Origin: Flavobacterium litorale
GTDB taxonomy: Bacteria; Bacteroidota; Bacteroidia; Flavobacteriales; Flavobacteriaceae
NCBI RefSeq assembly: GCF_019613795.1
Contig: NZ_CP080429.1
Coordinates: forward strand, 2,158,501-2,222,500
DNA length: 64,000 bases
Reading direction: 5' to 3'
The position numbers and the translations under genes were made by a program. Shown here piece by piece: positions 50,892 to 59,511 of this stretch (positions are counted from its first letter, which is position 1; each line of letters begins with the position of its first letter). A model generated the notes under the pieces. It was given only the letters and a program-made list of their open reading frames with translations. It did no database searches and was not told where the DNA came from.

Positions 50892-52799
50892 TTACAGTTT
50901 TCCTATTTTAATTTCTTCAACAATTTCGGGGTTTAAAAGCGTACTGGTATCGCCAAAATTAGCAAAGTCACCTTCGGCTATTTTACGTAGTATACGACGC
51001 ATTATTTTGCCCGAACGTGTTTTTGGGAGCCCAGAAACAAATTGTATTTTATCTAGTTTTGCAATGGGACCTATATGGCTCGAAATATGCTCATTAATTT
51101 CTCTACTCAGGTTATCCCTATCACGCCCCTCGCCTGTTTCTTTAAGGATTATAAAACCATATAAGGCGTTTCCTTTAACATCGTGCGGAAAACCAACAAT
51201 TGCCGATTCTGCTACTGCTGGGTGCTCATCAATAGCATCTTCAATGGGTGCGGTACCTAAATTATGCCCCGATACTATTACTACATCATCCACGCGTCCT
51301 GTAATTCTGTAATAGCCTACTTCATCGCGCAATGCACCATCTCCAGTAAAATATTTACCTGGATAGGCACTAAAATACGTTTCTTTAAAACGCTCGTGGT
51401 CGCCCCAAATGGTTCGTGCCATACCTGGCCACGGGAATTTTATACAAAGGCTACCTACTACCTGGTTACCTTCTATCTCGTTGCGCTTATCGTCCATTAA
51501 AACAGGTTGTACTCCTGGTAAGGGTAACGTTGCATAGGTTGGTTTTGTTGGTGTTATAAATGGTAATGGTGATATCATAATACCTCCTGTTTCGGTTTGC
51601 CACCACGTATCTACAATAGGCGATTTTTTCTTGCCTACATGGTCGTTATACCAGTGCCAAGCCTCCTCGTTAATAGGCTCTCCTACAGAGCCGATTACTT
51701 TTAGTGTAGATAAATCATATTTGTTTACCCACTCCCAATTTTCTTTTGCCAATGCACGTATGGCTGTAGGTGCTGTGTAAAATTGGGTTACTTTGTGTTT
51801 GTCTATCACTTCCCAAAAACGACCAAAGTCTGGATACGATGGTATGCCCTCAAACAATACTGTTGTTGCTCCGTTTAACAATGGGCCGTATACAATATAG
51901 GAGTGCCCCGTAATCCAGCCAATATCGGCAGTACACCAATAAATGTCGTTTTCTTGGTAAGCAAATATATTTTTAAATGTGTATGCTGAATATACCATGT
52001 ACCCTGCCGTTGTGTGTAGCATGCCTTTTGGCTTACCTGTAGAGCCTGATGTGTATAATATAAATAAAGGGTCTTCGGCATCCATAATTTCAGCAACATT
52101 ATTTGCTAAAGCTTCATCTAGCAAGGGTTGTAGCCATTTATCACGACCTTCCTTCATGTTTATTTTACTGTTGGTTCTGTTCACAACCAATACGTTTTCT
52201 ACAGTATCACATTTTTCTAAGGCTTCGTCAATAATGCCTTTTAAATCAATAGTTTTGTTGCCTCTAAAGCCACCATCGGCAGTAACAACCATTTTGCAAC
52301 CACTATCGTTTATTCTGCTGGCAACAGCCGATGCCGAAAATCCTGCAAAAACTACTGAGTGTATTGCTCCTATTCTGGCACATGCTAATACTGTTACAGC
52401 AAGTTCGGGTATCATGGGCAGGTATATACATACCCTATCCCCTTTTTGTATGCCTTGGTTGCGCAATACATTTGCCATTTTGCAAACGCTATCGTACAAC
52501 TGGTTATAAGTAATATGTTGTGCTTCTTCATCAGGGTTATTAGGCTCAAAAAGTATAGCGGTTTTATCGCCTCTTTTCGCCAAGTGCCTGTCAATACAGT
52601 TTTTAGTAATGTTAACCTTAGCATTTAAAAACCACTTAACTTGGGCTTCCTGCATATCAAATTCTACAACCTTATCCCATTTTTGGTACCAAGTAAAATT
52701 TTCATCAGCAATTTTATCCCAAAACTTTCTGGGCTCTCTTAACGATTTATTGTAATGTTTAAAATACTGCTCTAAACTGGCTACTTGATAATAACTCAT
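50892..52799 (-). CDS. acs: Acetyl-CoA synthetase
   Basis: A 635-residue AMP-forming ligase that turns acetate, ATP and CoA into acetyl-CoA. Visible: ATP-binding loop YTSGSTGKPKG, TWWQTETGG, the hinge and adenylate block YYRITGRVDDVVIVSGHNLG, and the C-terminal catalytic lysine in LPKTRSGKIMRR, which is the residue usually regulated by acetylation. Length is close to that of E. coli Acs. A DinB-family gene follows by five bases. Confidence 0.95.
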   Translation of the reverse strand: MSYYQVASLEQYFKHYNKSLREPRKFWDKIADENFTWYQKWDKVVEFDMQEAQVKWFLNAKVNITKNCIDRHLAKRGDKTAILFEPNNPDEEAQHITYNQLYDSVCKMANVLRNQGIQKGDRVCIYLPMIPELAVTVLACARIGAIHSVVFAGFSASAVASRINDSGCKMVVTADGGFRGNKTIDLKGIIDEALEKCDTVENVLVVNRTNSKINMKEGRDKWLQPLLDEALANNVAEIMDAEDPLFILYTSGSTGKPKGMLHTTAGYMVYSAYTFKNIFAYQENDIYWCTADIGWITGHSYIVYGPLLNGATTVLFEGIPSYPDFGRFWEVIDKHKVTQFYTAPTAIRALAKENWEWVNKYDLSTLKVIGSVGEPINEEAWHWYNDHVGKKKSPIVDTWWQTETGGIMISPLPFITPTKPTYATLPLPGVQPVLMDDKRNEIEGNQVVGSLCIKFPWPGMARTIWGDHERFKETYFSAYPGKYFTGDGALRDEVGYYRITGRVDDVVIVSGHNLGTAPIEDAIDEHPAVAESAIVGFPHDVKGNALYGFIILKETGEGRDRDNLSREINEHISSHIGPIAKLDKIQFVSGLPKTRSGKIMRRILRKIAEGDFANFGDTSTLLNPEIVEEIKIGKL

Positions 52800-52988
52800 T
52801 TTGGTTAAAGGTTTTTGATAGTTTTTATAATCGTAAATATATTAATGTTACAATATATATCCTATAGGTAGCTATAAATATAATACAGATTGTTTAATGG
52901 CTATTAATATTGGTAAGAACCATTATTATTGAAGTGCCTTACAGATAAATATATCTTAAAGGGCACAAAATACAATTTACTATTTCGT

Positions 52989-52996
52989 TACTTTTG
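52989..52996 (+). promoter_or_regulatory. -7 promoter element TACTTTTG
   Basis: Matches TAnnTTTG, 55 bases before the first of the three mechanosensitive channel genes. Confidence 0.5.
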
Positions 52997-53051
52997 CTTA
53001 CCTTGTTGCTAATGTTATTTAGGCACTAGGTATATTCATAAACTTTATTAC

Positions 53052-54926
53052 ATGAAAAGCATTTTACGCTTACTTAAATTAATTATACTATTATTTACTA
53101 CTAACTGTGTAGTTGCTCAAACAGATAGTACAGCTATTGATACTGTTACTGCCAATACTGTAGATATTAGCCAATACAAAGAAAAGCTTGTAATGTTAGA
53201 GCAGCAACGCATAGCTGATTCTATTAAAAAAGCAGGTTTAGAGGCGCAACTAAAGTCGTTGCAAAGTACCGATAATGTAAAAAAAGAAGAGTTACAACGA
53301 CAACTTGATGAGCTTAATAGCAGAGAGCAACAGCGTATAGCTAGTAAAAAAGCAAAAATAGAGGCACTGCGCTCTACAGCAAAAGGTTATCCTGTTACAG
53401 GCTTTTTTAACGATACTTTATTTACCCTTTACAGTAAATTGGGTAGTTTTTCTGCCAAAGACAGGGCTAAAGCCATATCAGAACGTATAGCCGTATTAGG
53501 CGAGAGTTACAATTTTGTTGCCGACTCTATTGTGATAGTAGATGCAGAAACAACGGTTGACCTTATAAAGGGTGAAAGCATTATAATGAGTATTTGTGAA
53601 AACGATGCACTTTGGAATGATACAACCAAAGAAGTTTTAGCTTTAGATTATAAGCAGAAAATTAGCGATGCTGTGGTACACTACAAGCATGAAACTAGCT
53701 TTGTTACACTTGCTAAAGAAATTGGGCTTGCCGTACTTGTTTTAATAATATTACTTGTTATAATACGCTACTCCAATAAGTTATTTAAATGGACGGCTTT
53801 AAAGATAGAAGAACAAGAAGGAAAACGTATTACAGGTATTACCATAAAAAATTACAATTTATTTGATGCTAAGCGTCAAATACGTGTTTTACTCATCATT
53901 AATACACTAGTAAAATGGTTAGTAATACTTATACTTGTTTATATAGCGTTACCTATAGTTTTTGGTATTTTTCCTTGGACACAGCATTTTGCTGAGGCAT
54001 TATTTAGCTACATCCTTACCCCTGTTAAAAAAATAGCCTTTGGCTTTTGGGATTATCTACCCAACCTAATTACAATTATTGTAATTGTATTTGTGTTTCG
54101 CTACGTACTAAAATTTGCACGCTTCCTTAAAAACGAAATAAAAGATGGTAGCTTACACATAAACGGTTTTTATAAAGACTGGGCAAACCCTACCTATCAA
54201 ATTATACGCGTACTTATAATTGCTTTTATGATAGTGGTTATATTCCCTTACCTACCAGGTAGCGACTCCCCTATTTTTAAAGGTGTATCGGTATTTTTAG
54301 GTTTTTTATTCACCTTTGGCTCAATGGGGTCATTATCCAATGTTATAGCAGGTTTAGTACTTACTTACATGCGATTGTTTAAAATTAACGATCGGGTAAA
54401 AATTGGTGAAGTTGTGGGTGATGTTATCGAAAAATCGTTATTAGTTACCCGTGTACGGACAATTAAAAACGAAATTATATCCATACCCAACTCTACGGTA
54501 ATGAGTAGCCATACTATAAACTATAGCAGCGACACGGTAGATAATAAAGGATTAATATTGTATACCACCGTTACATTGGGTTATGATGTACCTTGGAAAG
54601 ATGTGCACGAAGCATTACTACAGGCAGCAGACAGAACAGCACTTTTATTAAAAGAGCCTAAGCCATTTGTTTTACAAACTAGCCTCGACGATTTTTATGT
54701 ATCCTACCAAATAAATGCATATACTAAAGAAGCTAATAAACAAGCTGTTATATACTCTAACTTACACCAAAATATACAAGACTGTTGTAATGAGGCAGGT
54801 ATAGAAATACTATCGCCACACTACAGAGCAGCCCGTGATGGCAATATGACAACGATACCTGCTAATTATTTGGATAAAGATTATAAAGCCCCGCCTTTTA
54901 ATATTAATTTTGACAAAAAAGTATAA
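53052..54926 (+). CDS. Large MscS-type mechanosensitive channel
   Basis: A 624-residue channel subunit. It has a signal peptide (MKSILRLLKLIILLFTTNCV, end near AQ), a periplasmic coiled coil rich in Lys, Glu and Gln (about 48-115), then five or so membrane segments from about 225 to 420, including the pore helix FGSMGSLSNVIAGLVLTYMRLFKINDRVKIG (about 418-450), and the cytosolic MscS beta and vestibule domain. Larger than E. coli MscS (286), with an added periplasmic domain like MscK/YbdG. The next two genes are smaller MscS relatives. Confidence 0.9.
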   Translation: MKSILRLLKLIILLFTTNCVVAQTDSTAIDTVTANTVDISQYKEKLVMLEQQRIADSIKKAGLEAQLKSLQSTDNVKKEELQRQLDELNSREQQRIASKKAKIEALRSTAKGYPVTGFFNDTLFTLYSKLGSFSAKDRAKAISERIAVLGESYNFVADSIVIVDAETTVDLIKGESIIMSICENDALWNDTTKEVLALDYKQKISDAVVHYKHETSFVTLAKEIGLAVLVLIILLVIIRYSNKLFKWTALKIEEQEGKRITGITIKNYNLFDAKRQIRVLLIINTLVKWLVILILVYIALPIVFGIFPWTQHFAEALFSYILTPVKKIAFGFWDYLPNLITIIVIVFVFRYVLKFARFLKNEIKDGSLHINGFYKDWANPTYQIIRVLIIAFMIVVIFPYLPGSDSPIFKGVSVFLGFLFTFGSMGSLSNVIAGLVLTYMRLFKINDRVKIGEVVGDVIEKSLLVTRVRTIKNEIISIPNSTVMSSHTINYSSDTVDNKGLILYTTVTLGYDVPWKDVHEALLQAADRTALLLKEPKPFVLQTSLDDFYVSYQINAYTKEANKQAVIYSNLHQNIQDCCNEAGIEILSPHYRAARDGNMTTIPANYLDKDYKAPPFNINFDKKV

Positions 54927-54955
54927 CCTAAATAACGATTCGAATAAAATTATAA

Positions 54956-55804
54956 ATGGAAGAGTTAAGCGATGAAATAGAAGAAAAACTAAATATTCAG
55001 GAATTTATGGATATTGTATTGCTATCTATTGGCGATACCAAAATTAAAATAAGCTCCATTATTTTTCTGATTATATTTTTGTTGTTTTCGGCAATGCTAT
55101 TGCGCATTATTAAACGCAGTGTTTACAGAACAAACCGATTTGACGATGCCAAAAAATACTCTGTATACACCTTAGTAAAATACTTTTTACTCGTTATAAT
55201 AATTGTATTGTCGTTACAAATATTAGGCTTCAACCTATCGGTACTCATGGCAGGTTCGGCAGCACTATTAGTAGGTTTAGGGCTTGGTATACAAAACTTG
55301 TTTAGCGATTATATATCGGGATTAATAATTCTTATAGATTCTTCGGTTAAGGTAGGCGATGTTATAGAGGTTAACGGTATAGTAGGTACAGTACAAAAAA
55401 TAGATTTACGTACTACTACTATTTTAACCCGAGACGATAAATACATTATTTTACCCAATACCCAACTAACCCGCAACGAATTAATTAACTGGACACACAA
55501 CGAACTTGCTTCGCGTTTTGAGGTAACCGTAGGCGTTGACTATTCATCTGATATTAAACTGGTAATGCGTTTATTACAGGAAGCCGTTTTGGAAGAAGAA
55601 AATATACTGGAAGTACCCGAACCGTTTGTCCGTTTTATTGATTTTGGAGAGTCTTCTTTAAATTTTTCGATACTATTTTGGGTAGAAGATGTTTTTAGAG
55701 TAGAAAATGCCAAAAGTGATTTGCGTATAAAAATATTTGAGAAATTTGCGCAACATAATGTTACCATACCGTTCCCACAACGAGTAATACACAATAAAGC
55801 ATAA
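54956..55804 (+). CDS. MscS-type mechanosensitive channel
   Basis: A 282-residue protein of MscS size. It has three membrane segments (about 28-50, 68-90, 92-115); the third is the pore helix with MAGSAALLVGLGLGIQNLFSDYISGLIIL, carrying the small-residue pattern of MscS pore helices. The cytosolic beta domain has VGDVIEVNGIVGTVQKIDLRTT and ILPNTQLTRNELINWTHN. It begins 29 bases after the previous channel gene and ends five bases before the next one. Confidence 0.92.
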   Translation: MEELSDEIEEKLNIQEFMDIVLLSIGDTKIKISSIIFLIIFLLFSAMLLRIIKRSVYRTNRFDDAKKYSVYTLVKYFLLVIIIVLSLQILGFNLSVLMAGSAALLVGLGLGIQNLFSDYISGLIILIDSSVKVGDVIEVNGIVGTVQKIDLRTTTILTRDDKYIILPNTQLTRNELINWTHNELASRFEVTVGVDYSSDIKLVMRLLQEAVLEEENILEVPEPFVRFIDFGESSLNFSILFWVEDVFRVENAKSDLRIKIFEKFAQHNVTIPFPQRVIHNKA

Positions 55805-55808
55805 TACC

Positions 55809-56729
55809 ATGGAAGATAAAATTACAGAGTTATTATACGACCCCATAGTAGGTAAAATAGTTTTTCTTGCAATAGGAGTTGGAGTAATATGGTTTATTAT
55901 AAAACTTATACAGCGTAATTTGTTTTCGCGTATAGAACAAAGTGATAATAGGTATAAAGCCCGAAAATTTGGAAGTTTTGTAGGGTATATACTTACTATT
56001 GTGCTAATAACTATAGTTTTTAGCGATAAATTAGGAGGTTTAACCGTAGCATTTGGTGTAGCAGGTGCGGGTATTGCTTTTGCACTACAGGAGGTAATAG
56101 CCTCTTTTGCGGGATGGCTTGCTATAATGTTTGGCGGTTTTTACAAAACGGGCGACAGAGTACAGCTAGGCGGTATGAAAGGCGACATTATGGATATTGG
56201 TGTATTGCGTACTACTTTAATGGAAACAGGGCAATGGGTAGATGGCGATTTGTATAATGGCAGGATTGTTTTGGTAGCTAATAGTTTTGTATTTAAAGAG
56301 CCTGTATTTAACTACTCGGGAGATTTTCCTTTTTTATGGGACGAATTAAAGCTGCCAATACAATATGGTAGTAATTATGATAAGGTTAATGAAATATTGC
56401 TAAAAGCAGGTAAAGAAGTAGCAGGGGCATTATCTGAAGAATCACACCAGAAATGGACAGCACTCCAGCGAAAATATATGCTTGAAGATGCCCAAACAGA
56501 ACCAATGATATCGCTTGTTGCTAATGATAATTGGGTAGAGTTTACCTTACGCTATGTTGTAGACTACAAAAGGCGAAGAGCTACCAAAACAAAAATGTTT
56601 ACTCATATTTTAAAAGAGGTAGATGCTACAAATGGCGAAGTTAAATTTGCATCAGCAACTTTCCAGTTGGTAGAGCCTTCTGATTTGAATGTTAATATTA
56701 AAAATAAAGAATTTACCCCTAAAAGTTAA
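55809..56729 (+). CDS. MscS-type mechanosensitive channel, third copy
   Basis: A 306-residue MscS relative with a short N-terminal segment, the pore helix VAFGVAGAGIAFALQEVIASFAGW (about 78-103), and the beta domain with YKTGDRVQLGGMKGDIMDIGVLRTTLME. The C-terminal vestibule domain is present but divergent (WTALQRKYMLEDAQTEPM). It overlaps the convergent TerB-like gene by four bases. With the two genes before it, it forms a three-gene array of non-identical channels. Confidence 0.9.
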   Translation: MEDKITELLYDPIVGKIVFLAIGVGVIWFIIKLIQRNLFSRIEQSDNRYKARKFGSFVGYILTIVLITIVFSDKLGGLTVAFGVAGAGIAFALQEVIASFAGWLAIMFGGFYKTGDRVQLGGMKGDIMDIGVLRTTLMETGQWVDGDLYNGRIVLVANSFVFKEPVFNYSGDFPFLWDELKLPIQYGSNYDKVNEILLKAGKEVAGALSEESHQKWTALQRKYMLEDAQTEPMISLVANDNWVEFTLRYVVDYKRRRATKTKMFTHILKEVDATNGEVKFASATFQLVEPSDLNVNIKNKEFTPKS

Positions 56730-57127
56730 TTGTGTTGTGCCCTAAACAAAGCCAGTAACACATCAGGATCTATTAATCCACTAGGCGATTTTTTCATTTC
56801 AGCCAATACACTTCGCATAGCATAAGGGCTAAGCCCCATATTTATTCCCATTTCTCTAATGGCAATTTGCTCATTTATGTGTAATACACCGTCGGCATGC
56901 ATTAACAATGCTAACCTATAAAACTGTAATATCCTTTGGTGCTCTGATTTTATAACAACTTTTTTGGCTTTATTATCAAAAAGCCCCTCAAAAACATCTT
57001 GCTCAATACTAAGCTGCGAGGCTACAATACTAAGCAGTTGGTACTCACGTTCGTTAACCTGCCCATCAATTTGTGCAAATGCAATCATTTCAGAGAGCAA
57101 GCTTAGTTTTTCTTCGTAAGTATTCAT
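56726..57127 (-). CDS. TerB-like helical protein
   Basis: A 133-residue all-helical protein with the TerB layout: LSLLSEMIAFAQIDGQVNEREYQLLSIVASQL (about 8-39), with an acidic loop IDGQVNE resembling the first metal-binding loop of TerB, and YRLALLMHADGVLHINEQIAIREMG (about 70-95), a second similar loop. TerB modules bind metal and sit in stress and tellurite resistance systems, but no other ter gene is present. Function unknown; it may be a stand-alone TerB-family protein. Confidence 0.75.
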   Translation of the reverse strand: MNTYEEKLSLLSEMIAFAQIDGQVNEREYQLLSIVASQLSIEQDVFEGLFDNKAKKVVIKSEHQRILQFYRLALLMHADGVLHINEQIAIREMGINMGLSPYAMRSVLAEMKKSPSGLIDPDVLLALFRAQHN

Positions 57128-57258
57128 TCAATTATAGTATTTTTAGCTAATTTATTCTTTTATACCTTAAAAACAAAGTGGTTTTACGCTAATAATATTG
57201 GTTTTATACTTTTATATTACCTATTGTTATGTAATGCAGCTACACCGCAAATAATGGT

Positions 57259-57266
57259 TACCTTTG
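57259..57266 (+). promoter_or_regulatory. -7 promoter element TACCTTTG
   Basis: Matches TAnnTTTG, 14 bases before the DUF1456 start at 57281, which supports that start over an upstream one. Confidence 0.5.
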
Positions 57267-57280
57267 CAAAAATTAATACT

Positions 57281-57700
57281 ATGAACAACAACGATATTTT
57301 TAAAAAATTACGGGTTGCGTTGCAACTTCGTGACGATCAGATAATAGAGATACTACAGTTGGTAGATTTTAGAATTTCTAAAGCGGAACTGGGTGCATTT
57401 TTTAGGAATGCTGATCACCCTAACTACATGGAATGTGGCGACCAAGTACTTCGTAATTTTTTAAATGGTTTAATTATTCATTTACGTGGTACAAAGGAAA
57501 ATCCTAAAAATCCGCAAGAAGTTTTAGCTAAAAATAAAGCTACTGTACAACAGCAGAAAGGCAAACAGCAGCCAACAACTACTACACAAAAAACTGCAGT
57601 TGCTAAAAAAACAGCTCCAAAAAAGGGTTTTAATGCTAAAAAAGCTGTACCTGTTGTAGAAAAGGTAAAGTTTAATAACGGTAAAGATAGGAAATCGTAA
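57281..57700 (+). CDS. DUF1456 (YehS-like) protein with basic tail
   Basis: A 139-residue protein from ATG 57281 (MNNNDIFKKLRVALQLRDD); an upstream start in the same frame would put the -7 element inside the gene, so I rejected it. Residues 1-75 match one DUF1456 unit (IIEILQLVDFRISKAELGAFFR, then YMECGDQVLRNFLNGLI). YehS of E. coli has two such units; here the second is replaced by a low-complexity basic tail rich in Lys, Thr, Gln, Ala and Pro. This suggests nucleic acid binding, unproven. Function unknown. Confidence 0.75.
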   Translation: MNNNDIFKKLRVALQLRDDQIIEILQLVDFRISKAELGAFFRNADHPNYMECGDQVLRNFLNGLIIHLRGTKENPKNPQEVLAKNKATVQQQKGKQQPTTTTQKTAVAKKTAPKKGFNAKKAVPVVEKVKFNNGKDRKS

Positions 57701-57824
57701 TAAAAATACTTAGTAATAGTAAAAGGAAGTAAGTTACTTTTTGTACACTGAAATCCATCAAACCAAATCTGCAATAAAAAGATTACTTTTCTTACAAAAA
57801 TAAAAAAAATAAACAGTTTTTTAT

Positions 57825-57832
57825 TATATTTG
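57825..57832 (+). promoter_or_regulatory. -7 promoter element TATATTTG in a gene-free gap
   Basis: TATATTTGCA matches the TAnnTTTG box well, but no gene starts downstream before the convergent sucC; no good -33 TTG is seen. Confidence 0.45.
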
Positions 57833-57837
57833 CAGTA

Positions 57838-57917
57838 CCTATAAAAAAGATTCCCTGCCCCCAAGGATACTTTTAAATACATAAAAAAATCCTGAGTTAT
57901 AATACTCAGGATTTTTT
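57838..57917 (+). ncRNA. Possible small RNA ending at a strong terminator
   Basis: From the -7 element at 57825-57832 to the terminator at 57883-57917 a transcript of about 80 bases would run, with no start codon leading to a sensible protein. It contains the C-rich stretch CCCTGCCCCC in an otherwise AT-rich gap. This is inferred only from promoter and terminator placement; it could also be a chance promoter. Confidence 0.3.
57883..57917. terminator. Bidirectional rho-independent terminator
   Basis: ATCCTGAGT (57889-57897) pairs with ACTCAGGAT (57904-57912) with A- and T-runs either side; it serves sucC on the minus strand and whatever is read on the plus strand. Confidence 0.85.
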
Positions 57918-57955
57918 GTATATCTATTTCCTATATAAGAAATTGTAATGTCTAA

Positions 57956-59149
57956 TTAGCTTAAAGCATTCTTAACTTGGTCTGCCGCTTCTTGGAATAA
58001 AGTAGCCGATAGTATAGGCATGCCAGAGTTATCAATAAGTTCCTTAGCTATTTCAGCATTGGTACCTTGTAGCCTAACAATAATTGGTACGTTAATAGAG
58101 TCGCCCATGTTTTTGTAAGCATCTACTACACCTTGTGCAACACGGTCACAACGTACAATACCACCAAATATATTAATAAGTATAGCTTTTACGTTAGGAT
58201 CTTTTAATATAATACGGAAAGCTGTTTCTACACGTTTAGCATCTGCGGTACCACCTACGTCAAGGAAGTTAGCGGGCTCAAAACCTGCATATTTAATAAG
58301 GTCCATGGTTGCCATAGCAAGCCCTGCACCGTTTACCATACAACCTACAGTACCATCAAGGTCTACGTAATTAAGTCCAACTTCTTTCGCCTCAACCTCA
58401 ATAGGATTTTCTTCGCGTATGTCACGCATTTCAGCATACTTCTTTTGTCTGTATAATGCATTATCATCCAAATCAACCTTAGCATCTACAGCTATTATTT
58501 TATTATCTGATGATTTTAATACGGGGTTAATCTCAAACATCGAAGCGTCGCTACCTATATATGCTTTGTAAAGTGCATCTACAAACTTTACCATTTCTTT
58601 AAATGCATTACCTGAAAGACCAAGATTAAAAGCAATTCTTCTTGCCTGGAAACCTTGTAAACCAACAGCTGGGTCTATCTCCTCAGTAAAAATAAGGTGG
58701 GGTGTACTTTCTGCTACTTCTTCTATATCCATACCACCTTCGGTAGAATACATAATCATGTTACGCCCTTTACTTCTGTCTAACAATACAGACATATAAA
58801 ATTCAGAAGTTTCACTTTCTCCAGGATAGTACACATCTTCAGCAATAAGTACACTATGTACTTTTTTACCTGTAGGAGGCGTTTGTGGCGTAATTAGGTC
58901 CATGCCTATTATTTGCCCTGCAATCTCCTGTACTTGCTCAAGGTTTTTGGCAAGTTTAACCCCACCGCCTTTTCCGCGCCCACCGGCATGAATCTGTGCT
59001 TTAATAACGTGCCATCCCGTACCCGTTTCTTCTGTCAGTTGTTTAGCAGCCGTTACAGCTTCTTCTGGTGTGTTAGCAACAACACCGCGCTGTATACGTA
59101 CTCCGTGGCTGGCAAGTATTTCTTTTCCTTGATATTCGTGTAAATTCAT
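57956..59149 (-). CDS. sucC: Succinate-CoA ligase, beta subunit
   Basis: A 397-residue ATP-grasp subunit of the TCA-cycle enzyme. I used ATG 59149 (MNLHEYQGKEILASHGV), the normal family start; an 18-residue upstream extension is not supported. ATP-grasp marks are WHVIKAQIHAGGRGKGGGVKLA, FEINPVLKSSDNKIIAVDAKVDLDDNAL, and GTVGCMVNGAGLAMATMDLIK; the C-terminal part has NIFGGIVRCDRVAQGV. The partner sucD is at 39249 on the other strand. A -7 element is at 59181-59188. Confidence 0.95.
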   Translation of the reverse strand: MNLHEYQGKEILASHGVRIQRGVVANTPEEAVTAAKQLTEETGTGWHVIKAQIHAGGRGKGGGVKLAKNLEQVQEIAGQIIGMDLITPQTPPTGKKVHSVLIAEDVYYPGESETSEFYMSVLLDRSKGRNMIMYSTEGGMDIEEVAESTPHLIFTEEIDPAVGLQGFQARRIAFNLGLSGNAFKEMVKFVDALYKAYIGSDASMFEINPVLKSSDNKIIAVDAKVDLDDNALYRQKKYAEMRDIREENPIEVEAKEVGLNYVDLDGTVGCMVNGAGLAMATMDLIKYAGFEPANFLDVGGTADAKRVETAFRIILKDPNVKAILINIFGGIVRCDRVAQGVVDAYKNMGDSINVPIIVRLQGTNAEIAKELIDNSGMPILSATLFQEAADQVKNALS

Positions 59150-59511
59150 AGTTAATGCATTTATCTTATTAAAAGTGGAACAAAAATAGGAAAATACATC
59201 CAATGGCTGAAAGTATTTTTAAATTTTTTAGGGCAAAAAATATACTTTTAAAATGGGCTATTGGCACAACGTAACCCTATGTTATGTACAGAAACTATTA
59301 TAATTGATGACTCAAATATGGAATGTACTTTGTTTAACCGCAATACTGTACATTGGCAGTATGCAAATAGCTCTCGCCCTACTTTATAAAATAACAAATT
59401 TAAACCTTAATTGTTTAAAATGTAACAATTTGTTATATTTTGTTATACTGGTATTGATTTATTGTTTCCGTAGCATTTTCGGAGTACTATTGCAGCGAAA
59501 AAATCAATGTA
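59150..59511. other. Intergenic region between divergent sucC and lysA
   Basis: A 362-base AT-rich gap. It holds the sucC -7 element (59181-59188, minus strand). On the plus side a stretch TTGTTATATTTTGTTATAC (about 59440-59458) resembles a promoter but does not fit TAnnTTTG exactly. No small gene, tRNA or hairpin was convincing. Confidence 0.5.
59181..59188 (-). promoter_or_regulatory. -7 promoter element TATTTTTG
   Basis: Matches TAnnTTTG on the minus strand, 31 bases before the sucC start. Confidence 0.5.

Noticed and set aside
56726..57127. Tellurite resistance operon
   Set aside because: Only one TerB-like protein is present, with no terC, terD or related genes nearby.
57478..57882. 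Open frame on the minus strand over the DUF1456 tail and the following gap
   Set aside because: The Phe/Leu/Val-rich translation is the antisense of Lys-rich codons and AT-rich spacer; not a gene.
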